Positions 1-6,532 of a DNA stretch of 6,718 nucleotides are shown piece by piece (within the stretch, counting starts at the first letter, position 1; every line of letters starts with the position of its first letter). This DNA comes from Myxococcales bacterium (lineage in GTDB: Bacteria; Myxococcota_A; UBA9160; SMWR01). The DNA is taken from NCBI GenBank assembly GCA_022571825.1, contig JACZXC010000167.1, positions 1 through 6,718 on the forward strand, in the 5' to 3' direction. A model generated the notes under the pieces. The model saw nothing but the letters and a program-made list of their open reading frames with translations, searched no databases and was not told the origin of the DNA. The translations under genes were made by a program, and so were the position numbers.

Positions 1-1480
<1,480 letters not shown>

Positions 1481-1503
1481 CCGAGCTTCGGCTCAGTTCA
1501 TGA

Positions 1504-1535
1504 AACGGCCCCGGGGGCGAACCTCCGGGGCCGTT
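1504..1535 (+). terminator. Intrinsic terminator downstream of groEL
   Basis: Starting 24 bp after the groEL stop, AACGGCCCCGGGGG pairs with CCTCCGGGGCCGTT around a CGAA tetraloop. The stem is 14 bp with a single G.U pair, and it is followed by a pyrimidine-rich stretch containing TTCTCTTTCT. The structure suits + strand termination. Because it lies between convergent genes it may also help stop transcripts from the histone gene on the - strand, but only a short T run (GTTTC) follows on that side. A second, smaller palindrome, GGACCCGTGGGTCC, lies at 1546-1559. Confidence 0.85.
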
Positions 1536-1571
1536 CTCTTTCTCCGGACCCGTGGGTCCTGGGATCAGTCC

Positions 1572-1790
1572 CTAGCCCGTAGAGAGACGAGCCCTGGCGG
1601 ACTCGATGTCGCTGTCCATCACCGTCTTGCGCCGATTCGCCTCTGCTGACGCCTGCGCCTCTTTCGCGAGTCGCGCGATGTAGTCTTCGGTGGCCGCAAC
1701 TGCCTGGGTAAGCGCGGAGCCCGATACCCGCAGGCCGCCCCCGTGCTTGGTGAGGAGCCGCTTCACTACAGCGTTGGGAAGATCTGCCAT
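1572..1790 (-). CDS. Bacterial histone-fold protein (archaeal-histone / CBF-NF-Y type)
   Basis: A 72-residue protein that is essentially one histone fold and probably binds DNA as a dimer. It aligns with archaeal histone HMfB with one extra residue in the first loop: LPNAVVKRLL (helix 1), RVS (loop 1), a long Ala-rich helix 2 (about 24-51), RRKTV (loop 2) and DSDIESARARL (helix 3). Residues that contact DNA in archaeal histones are kept: Arg11 (HMfB Arg10), Arg21 (Arg19), Lys55 (Lys53) and Thr56 (Thr54). The structural Arg54-Asp61 clamp (Arg52-Asp59) is also present. HMfB Leu46 and His49, used between dimers, are Ser48 and Ala51 here. The ATG at 1790 was chosen because GGAGG (1797-1801) sits 6 nt upstream; an in-frame GTG at 1796 would directly abut that site. 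Single-domain histones are known in some bacteria, such as Bd0055 of Bdellovibrio. The gene has its own promoter and converges on groEL. The role in genome packaging or regulation is inferred. Confidence 0.88.
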   Translation of the reverse strand: MADLPNAVVKRLLTKHGGGLRVSGSALTQAVAATEDYIARLAKEAQASAEANRRKTVMDSDIESARARLSTG

Positions 1791-1796
1791 TTTCAC

Positions 1797-1801
1797 CCTC
1801 C
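1797..1801 (-). promoter_or_regulatory. Shine-Dalgarno GGAGG of the histone gene
   Basis: Read on the - strand, GGAGG is followed by six bases and then ATG at 1790. This is the strongest ribosome binding site in the window with ideal spacing, and it decides the start of the histone at the second in-frame initiator rather than at the GTG of 1796. Confidence 0.8.
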
Positions 1802-1819
1802 ATCGTCCTTCGGCGGATT

Positions 1820-1844
1820 CCGACCCCCAAAACCCGGGTGTCGG
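1820..1844 (-). other. Imperfect hairpin near the 5' end of the histone mRNA leader
   Basis: On the - strand CCGACACCC pairs with GGGGGTCGG around a GGGTTTT loop: nine positions with one A.G mismatch. It lies immediately downstream of the start site predicted from the promoter at 1853-1882. It could stabilise the transcript or tune translation. No T run follows, so it is a poor terminator for the upstream operon. No riboswitch class is recognised. Confidence 0.4.
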
Positions 1845-1852
1845 AGGAGGCG

Positions 1853-1882
1853 ATGCTAGGAGCGGCTGTACGGGCCTGTCAA
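1853..1882 (-). promoter_or_regulatory. Sigma-70-type promoter for the histone gene
   Basis: On the - strand a perfect -35 hexamer TTGACA (1877-1882) is followed by an 18-bp spacer and TAGCAT (1853-1858), which matches the -10 consensus at four of six positions including the leading TA and the final T. Transcription would start near 1846 and give a leader of about 55 nt. The -35 box overlaps the TGA stop of the esterase gene (1879-1881). The promoter implies that the histone is expressed independently of the che-lar-esterase run. Confidence 0.65.
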
Positions 1883-2703
1883 CGCGTTTCCGGAAAGAAC
1901 CTTCCCCGAAGGGACCCCGGGGTACCGGATCCTTGACGGATCAGAAACTCGGCGGTGGCCCGAGCCAGCGCCGGTCCGTCTCGATCGACCGGTACCACGT
2001 GACCCGATGACTCCAGCCAGAGCAGTTCGGGCCGGTCAGAGCTCACCTGCTCGATGATCGATCGGGCATCCGCCGGATCGGCGGTCCGGTCGTGGACGCC
2101 GTGAGCCACGAGAATCGGGCACCGCACGCGTTCGAGCTGTGGGCGCACCTGCGCCTGCAAGCGCATCAGCTCGTGGACACTGCGCAGGGGCATGACGCGG
2201 TACCCCGGGTGTCGCCTGCGTGCCTGGGGATCCCGGATGTCCGACCCCCGCTTTTTCGGGAAGGGCACCAGGTACTTGAGCCACGGCACGATCCGCGGAA
2301 CCACACCCCGAAGACGAAGGGGCGTGGCGACCGTCACCACCGCGTCGGCCCCGGCCTCTGCCGCGAGCTGCAAGGTCAACAGGCCACCCATCGAGAGCCC
2401 GACCACGAAGACCCGCGCGTGGTCGGCACGCAGGGCGCGCAGGTGAGATCGGGCGGCCTCGAGCCAATCCCGGTGGGTCGTTGCGGCGAGGGCCCCGGGG
2501 GTGTCGTTGTGTCCGGGGAGCGCCGGTCCCAGAGCCCGGATCCCCCGGGCCGCGAGTGCTGCGCCCAGGGGACGGACCTCGTAGGGAGTTCCGGTAAGGC
2601 CGTGCAGACACAGGGCCGCCGAATCCGCTCGGCCGCTTCGGCCGCTTCGGCCCGGCAGGTCGAAGGGAGACGCGTCGACGCCGAGGTCACTCGACGAGCT
2701 CAC
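1879..2703 (-). CDS. Alpha/beta-hydrolase carboxylesterase (Est30 / monoacylglycerol lipase-like)
   Basis: A serine esterase of 274 residues that would hydrolyse short-chain carboxylic or monoglyceride esters; the substrate cannot be told from sequence. It shows the oxyanion-hole segment LCLHGLTGTP (about 32-40), the nucleophile elbow GLSMGG (Ser104), the acid in HGVHDRTADP (Asp205) and the catalytic His in SSGHVVPVD (His235). There is no signal peptide or membrane segment, so it is probably cytosolic. The GTG at 2703 was chosen because the frame upstream (to 2808) gives an uncharacteristic Pro/Arg-rich extension lying inside larC, whereas a purine-rich AAGGGGGGG lies just before this GTG. 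The first 17 bp overlap the end of larC, which suggests translational coupling. A 9-bp tandem repeat near the N-terminus encodes GRSGRSGR. The TGA stop carries the -35 box of the histone promoter. Family assignment is firm; the physiological role is unknown. Confidence 0.88.
   Translation of the reverse strand: MSSSSDLGVDASPFDLPGRSGRSGRADSAALCLHGLTGTPYEVRPLGAALAARGIRALGPALPGHNDTPGALAATTHRDWLEAARSHLRALRADHARVFVVGLSMGGLLTLQLAAEAGADAVVTVATPLRLRGVVPRIVPWLKYLVPFPKKRGSDIRDPQARRRHPGYRVMPLRSVHELMRLQAQVRPQLERVRCPILVAHGVHDRTADPADARSIIEQVSSDRPELLWLESSGHVVPVDRDGPALARATAEFLIRQGSGTPGSLRGRFFPETR
2630..2652. repeat. Short 9-bp tandem repeat in the esterase N-terminus
   Basis: The unit CGGCCGCTT occurs twice and is followed by a partial third copy. 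Because the period is nine, the frame is kept, and the repeat encodes GRSGRSGR upstream of the first beta strand. Copy number may vary between strains. Confidence 0.6.
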
Positions 2704-3859
2704 GCCCCCCCTTCTCGGCGGCCCGCACCACATCGCGCAGCGGCGCTCCGGTCCGCTTGGCGGCGCGCTTGCAGTCGTCGTATTCGGCGCTGACCCGGGC
2801 TCGCCCATCGCCGTCGAAGATCAGCTTTACGCCCAGGCGACCATACGGGGTGACGACGCTCCGCTGCTCGCGCTCGAGCAGGATCCGGTCGCTGTCTGTG
2901 ATGCGCACACCGGCGGTGGTCGATTCTGCAAACAACACCGCGGCCAGGGGGATCCGATCCGACGGCCGGGCCAGAACCCGAACCAGAAAACCCGGCCGGT
3001 TCTTCTTCATCTGGATGTGCTGGAGGGACACGTCGAGCGCCCCGGCCTCGAGGAGCCGCTCCATCAAGTAGTCGAAGTGTTCGGGAACGAGATCGTCGAG
3101 ATTCGTCTCCAGGGTCACAATGCGATCCGATCGGCGGCCCCCACTACGGCCCAGCACGGCGCGCAGGACGTTGGGCATGGGTCCCCGTCGATCCTCTCCC
3201 GCCCCGTGGCCGATGGAGGTGACCGTCATGGCGGGAAGCCCGCAAAACTCGTCGACGACGGTTCGGAGAATCGCGGCGCCGGTGGGGGTCACGGTCTCCC
3301 AGTCGACGTGTGCCGGGACCGTGGGAATTCCGCGCAGGAGCTCGAGGGTCGCCGGAGCGGGCAGCGGCAGACGGCCGTGTTCGGTCTCTACCGTGCCACC
3401 ATGGCCGAGTGCGACGGGGGAGGCCGTAACCCTCTGGATACCCAGGCGCGACAGACCGATGGCGGCGCCGACTATATCGACGATGGCATCGACCGCTCCC
3501 ACCTCGTGGAAGTGGACCCTTTCGATGGGTTGACCGTGCACCCGGGCCTCGGCGCGGCCCAGGGCTTCGAAAATGGCGAGAGCCCTCTCGCGAATCTCAT
3601 CCGCCAGGCGGGCCCTGCGCAACAGCCGCTGGATCTCGGCATACGATCGTCCATGGCGATGAGCTCGTGGTTTCGGAACCTGCACGACCAGATGACGCGC
3701 CGACAACGGTCCCCGTCTCACGCGACGGACGCGAAGGCCGTGCTCGACACCGAGCCCGGCCAGATCCTTCTCGAGATCCCGACGCGAGAGGCCGAGGTCG
3801 AGCAATGCCGCCAGGAACATGTTTCCGGCGATGCCGGAAAAGCAATCCAAGTGAAGCAC
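2687..3859 (-). CDS. larC: LarC, nickel-pincer cofactor nickel-insertion enzyme (CTP-dependent cyclometallase)
   Basis: LarC inserts nickel into pyridinium-bisthiocarboxylic acid mononucleotide, the last step of NPN cofactor synthesis. The protein has 390 residues. Visible are the N-terminal VLHLDCFSGIAGNMFLAALL, a His-rich stretch HRHGR, HFHEVGAVDAIVDI (116-129), SPVALGHGG, VTPTGAA (190-196), TNLDDLVPEHF (about 253-263), MKKNRPG (284-290), ESTTAGVR and the C-terminal DDCKRAAKRTGAPLRDV. In Lactiplantibacillus plantarum LarC is made by ribosomal frameshifting from two frames; here it is one continuous frame. Most homologues have Asp in the SG(D)MF motif where this one has Asn13. The GTG at 3859 was chosen because GGAGG (3867-3871) lies 7 nt upstream and family members begin at this point. 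The frame stays open to 3970, but that extension consists of repeat-encoded Arg/Ala/Gly sequence running into larB. The gene follows larB and overlaps the esterase by 17 bp. Confidence 0.93.
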   Translation of the reverse strand: MLHLDCFSGIAGNMFLAALLDLGLSRRDLEKDLAGLGVEHGLRVRRVRRGPLSARHLVVQVPKPRAHRHGRSYAEIQRLLRRARLADEIRERALAIFEALGRAEARVHGQPIERVHFHEVGAVDAIVDIVGAAIGLSRLGIQRVTASPVALGHGGTVETEHGRLPLPAPATLELLRGIPTVPAHVDWETVTPTGAAILRTVVDEFCGLPAMTVTSIGHGAGEDRRGPMPNVLRAVLGRSGGRRSDRIVTLETNLDDLVPEHFDYLMERLLEAGALDVSLQHIQMKKNRPGFLVRVLARPSDRIPLAAVLFAESTTAGVRITDSDRILLEREQRSVVTPYGRLGVKLIFDGDGRARVSAEYDDCKRAAKRTGAPLRDVVRAAEKGGRELVE

Positions 3860-3936
3860 GCGCGCGCCTCCGGCGCGCTTGCTGCCCGACTCCGCTCGGC
3901 TCCGCCTCGCTGCGCGCGCGCCTCCGGCGCGCTTGC
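3859..3936 (-). repeat. Duplicated palindromic element in the larB-larC spacer, containing the larC RBS
   Basis: Two identical 24-bp copies (3859-3882 and 3913-3936) are offset by 54 bp and separated by 30 bp of C-rich sequence. Each contains GCGCGCCTCCGGCGCGC, a 7-bp inverted repeat around a 3-nt loop (3862-3878 and 3916-3932). On the - strand the loop plus the adjacent stem bases read GGAGG. In the copy next to larC this GGAGG is the Shine-Dalgarno 7 nt before the GTG start. A folded hairpin would partly hide the ribosome binding site. The offset is a multiple of three and the larC frame reads through both copies as KRAGGAR. Confidence 0.75.
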
Positions 3937-3941
3937 GCTGG

Positions 3942-4691
3942 CTAGAGCCGGTTGATGAGCGTTGCGACATAGGCGGCTCCGAAACCGTTGTCGATGTTGA
4001 CGACGGTCACATTCGAGGCGCAGCTGGTGAGCATTCCCAGCAGCGCCGCGATTCCCCCGAAAGCCGCGCCGTAGCCTACGCTCGTGGGCACCGAAATCAC
4101 CGGCTTGTCGACCATGCCGCCCACCACCGAGGGGAGTGCGCCCTCCATGCCCGCCACCACGATCAGCACCCGTGCCGCACGCAGCACGTCGCTGGAGGCC
4201 AGGAGACGGTGGATCCCCGCCACGCCCACGTCGGCCAGGGACTCGACCTTGTTTCCGAAGCGCCGCGCCACGTGCAGAGCCTCGGCGGCGACCTTCGCAT
4301 CGGCGGTCCCCGCCGACACGATGACGATGGTTCCCTTGCCCCGCGTGGCGGTCTCGGCGGGCCCGTACCAGAGAACGCGGCTGGTGGGATCGTAGTCGCC
4401 GGCCGGCAGCTCGCGCTGAATCGGCTCCGCGACCTCCGGTTCGACCCGGGTGACCATCACCTCCTGCCCTGCGTCGATCAAGGCCCGGGCGATGGCGACG
4501 ATCTGCCGGACCGACTTGCCCGGTCCGTAGACGACTTCGGGTAGACCCTGTCGGAGCGCCCGGTGGGTGTCGACCCGCGCGTCGGGTACGTCGACGAATG
4601 GAAGGCGCGCCAGATCCTCGAGGGCACGCTCCGGATCGAGATCTCCTCGCCGCACGCTCTCGAGCAGCTCGCGCACCTGGTCGCGATTCAT
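3942..4691 (-). CDS. larB: LarB, nicotinic acid adenine dinucleotide carboxylase/hydrolase of NPN cofactor synthesis
   Basis: LarB carboxylates C5 of the pyridinium ring of nicotinic acid adenine dinucleotide and hydrolyses the phosphoanhydride, giving the dicarboxylated mononucleotide that LarE then sulfurates. The protein has 249 residues, the usual length. It has an N-terminal helical segment, VYGPGKS (55-60), and a C-terminal PurE-like domain from about 115: IVIVSAGTADAKVAAEA, DVGVAGIHRLL (154-164), VVAGMEGALPSVVGG, KPVISVPTSVGYG and SCASNVTVVNIDNGFGAA. Cys224 in TSCAS matches the cysteine reported to bond covalently to the pyridinium ring in the L. plantarum enzyme (Cys221). The ATG at 4691 was preferred to a TTG one codon earlier. 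No convincing Shine-Dalgarno precedes it, so translation may be coupled to cheC, which ends 12 bp upstream. larC follows after a repeat-bearing spacer. Confidence 0.95.
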   Translation of the reverse strand: MNRDQVRELLESVRRGDLDPERALEDLARLPFVDVPDARVDTHRALRQGLPEVVYGPGKSVRQIVAIARALIDAGQEVMVTRVEPEVAEPIQRELPAGDYDPTSRVLWYGPAETATRGKGTIVIVSAGTADAKVAAEALHVARRFGNKVESLADVGVAGIHRLLASSDVLRAARVLIVVAGMEGALPSVVGGMVDKPVISVPTSVGYGAAFGGIAALLGMLTSCASNVTVVNIDNGFGAAYVATLINRL

Positions 4692-4703
4692 CAACGCACA
4701 GTA

Positions 4704-5294
4704 TCAGACTCCCGGGAGTCGACCCAAGGAGCGCCGATCCTGGGGATCGAGGACGAACACCAGCAGGGCCTGGAATGAGCCTTCGATGTCGGCGAGCTCG
4801 ATTTCGAAGTGCAGAACCGGACCGTGGCGCCGACGCTCGGTGATCCAGCTCTCGAGGACGACCTCGGCGCTCTCGGTTGCGAGATTCGGAAGAGACAGGA
4901 GGATGCGCGCGCCGAGTGTGTCCGCCACGGCTGAAATGGCGCGGGACGCCACGATGTTGCCGAGCTCGCAGACCGCCGAAAACGCCGTGTCCGGGTCGAT
5001 GTCGCCCTCGCGGCCAACGCCCAGGAAGCTCCGCACGACCCGGTCGCGTGCTTCCGGTCCGAGCAGCAGCGCCACCCCACCGCCGAGGTCCCCGTTCACC
5101 TCGAAAAAGATCCCCGTGGCTCGGTGATACTCGCGGGGCGAGGTGCCTTGCGCCGGAGCGCCTCGCTGACGGTGAGCTACCGAGCACCCCACGAGCAGGG
5201 CCAGCGCCTTGGCAGCACCTTCCGCTCCGGCGCTGGCGACCGATTTCAATTGCCCGAGGGCGGCGCTCGCCGGGCTCGGAGATTCCGCGCTCAC
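4704..5294 (-). CDS. CheC/CheX-family CheY-phosphate phosphatase
   Basis: A protein of 196 residues that would dephosphorylate CheY-P in the cytosol and so end the signal from CheA. The CheC-family active-site pattern [DS]-x3-E-x2-N-x22-P is present exactly once, with Ser106, Glu110, Asn113 and Pro136 (SAVCELGN at 106-113, SLP at 134-136). An N-terminal helix, LKSVASAGAEGAAKALALL (16-34), resembles the first CheC motif (LKEIGNIGAGNAA...) but has lost both the Glu and the Asn, so the first site should be inactive. GIFFEVNGDLGGGVALLL matches the central strand region of the fold. The GTG start at 5294 overlaps the cheA stop as GTGA. It lacks its own Shine-Dalgarno and is most likely translated by coupling. 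With only one working site it could be called CheX-like; the order of elements is closer to CheC. Confidence 0.82.
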   Translation of the reverse strand: MSAESPSPASAALGQLKSVASAGAEGAAKALALLVGCSVAHRQRGAPAQGTSPREYHRATGIFFEVNGDLGGGVALLLGPEARDRVVRSFLGVGREGDIDPDTAFSAVCELGNIVASRAISAVADTLGARILLSLPNLATESAEVVLESWITERRRHGPVLHFEIELADIEGSFQALLVFVLDPQDRRSLGRLPGV

Positions 5295-6532
5295 GCCAAT
5301 TGATTCAAGTCGAGTAGGAAGACGGGACGACCGTCCCCGAGAATGGTGAGACCCGCGGCGGCTCGCACGTTCGCGAGCAGGCTCGGGACTGGCTTCACAT
5401 AGATCTGCTGCTGACCGACGATCCGCTCTACCAGCAGCGCCACGCGTTCGCCGCGCACCGCGCTCAGAACGAGGGTCAACGGTCCGGACACGTCGCGCGC
5501 CTCCAGGCCCAGCTGCTCGGCAACCGCGAACACGGGAACCGGATCGTCGTCGATCAGGACGAAGGCTTCGGCCCCGTTGCGTTCGATCCGATCCGCGTCG
5601 ACCTCGACGATTCGCTCGACCTTGCGAATCGGGATCGCGAGGGTCTCGCCGGCGGTTTCTACCAGCAGGACGCCCTGTACCGCGGCCGTGATGGGAACCA
5701 CGAGGGTTGTGGTGGTGCCGACTCCGGACTCCGTGGTCAGCTCGACCTGGCCCCCGAGTGACTCGATCGTGACCCGCACGACATCCATGCCAACGCCCCG
5801 CCCGGAGATCCGCGACACGGTCTGAGCCGTCGAGATCCCGGGGTGGAACACGAAAGCCGCCACGTCCTGGGGCGAGAGATCTTCGGCCAGGTCGAGGACG
5901 ACCAGACCCTGCTCCACCGCCCGCGCTCGGATCGCTTCCAGGTCGATTCCCTCCCCGTCGTCGCTCACGGCGATTCGGATCGAATCCTTCTCGCGGCGCG
6001 CTTCGATGCAGACGTGCCCCACCTCGCTCTTGCCCGAGGCAGCCCGCTCCGCGGGACTCCCGATGCCATGATCCACGGCATTGCGCACCAGATGAACCAG
6101 GGGATCGCTGAGCCGATCGAGAATCGATCGATCCAGGTCAAGCTCGACGCCGCGGATCTCCACCTCGACGCGCTTGCCGGCGAGCTCGGCGACCTGGCGG
6201 GCGACCCGCGGAAGCGGCTCCAGGATGCGCAGGAGGGGAGTCGTGCGCATCTCTACCGCGCGCCTCTGAAGCTCGCCGACGACCCGGTCCATGCGGTCGA
6301 GGCCCCCGGCAAGGCGCTTGGACTCGCTCTCCGTGTCGGCGGAGTCGCGCAGCTGACTCGAGCTGAGAATCACCTCCCCGACGGAGCTCAAGAAGTGATC
6401 GAGGGTCTGGGTCTTGACCCGGACCGAGGCGGGCGGGGTCGGGGTGGGGGCGTCCTCCAGGGGCTCCCGGGAGGTGGAGGAAAAAGTCCCGGCGGCAATC
6501 GGGATACCCACTCGAGTCCGCTTCCACCGCAC
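5291..6532 (-). CDS. cheA: Chemotaxis histidine kinase CheA, 3' part only (dimerisation, kinase and CheW-like domains)
   Basis: CheA couples receptor signals to phosphorylation of CheY. The domains seen are P3 dimerisation (about 37-105, VRVKTQTLDHFLSSVGEVI), the P4 kinase with N-box HLVRNAVDHG (147-156), G1 box DDGEGID (191-197), FHPGIST (229-235), G2 box GRGVGMDVV (244-252) and SGVGTTTTLVVP, then a P5 CheW-like domain (about 283-413). The phospho-accepting Hpt domain and the P2 domain are missing. Only residues from about 18 onward are CheA sequence. The first 17 residues from the GTG at 6532 are an out-of-frame reading of queC, so this is not a real start; the true N-terminus was lost at a junction near 6480. 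The fragment's stop overlaps the cheC start as GTGA. Either the gene is a broken remnant or the contig is misjoined; with an intact 5' part it would be an ordinary CheA. Confidence 0.9.
   Translation of the reverse strand: MRWKRTRVGIPIAAGTFSSTSREPLEDAPTPTPPASVRVKTQTLDHFLSSVGEVILSSSQLRDSADTESESKRLAGGLDRMDRVVGELQRRAVEMRTTPLLRILEPLPRVARQVAELAGKRVEVEIRGVELDLDRSILDRLSDPLVHLVRNAVDHGIGSPAERAASGKSEVGHVCIEARREKDSIRIAVSDDGEGIDLEAIRARAVEQGLVVLDLAEDLSPQDVAAFVFHPGISTAQTVSRISGRGVGMDVVRVTIESLGGQVELTTESGVGTTTTLVVPITAAVQGVLLVETAGETLAIPIRKVERIVEVDADRIERNGAEAFVLIDDDPVPVFAVAEQLGLEARDVSGPLTLVLSAVRGERVALLVERIVGQQQIYVKPVPSLLANVRAAAGLTILGDGRPVFLLDLNQLA

Noticed and set aside
2704..2808. A longer esterase starting at 2808
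   Set aside because: The extra 35 residues lie inside larC, have no hydrolase or signal-peptide character, and a better placed GTG exists at 2703.
3859..3936. A CRISPR array, because of the repeated 24-bp units with a 30-bp middle
   Set aside because: There are only two copies, the intervening sequence is low-complexity GC-rich DNA, there are no cas genes nearby, and the unit contains a working ribosome binding site.
3017..3955. A 312-codon open frame on the + strand opposite larC
   Set aside because: It is an antisense shadow of larC without recognisable motifs or a ribosome binding site; larC itself is strongly conserved on the other strand.
3860..3970. A 37-residue N-terminal extension of LarC starting at 3970
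   Set aside because: It overlaps the 3' end of larB, consists of repeat-encoded Arg/Ala/Gly sequence, and the GTG at 3859 has a well-spaced GGAGG and matches the family start.
3718..5187. A 489-codon open frame on the - strand across cheC, larB and the start of larC
   Set aside because: It is rich in Arg, Gly, Ala and Pro with no domain, and overlaps genes with clear family motifs in another frame. This is typical out-of-frame openness in high-GC DNA.
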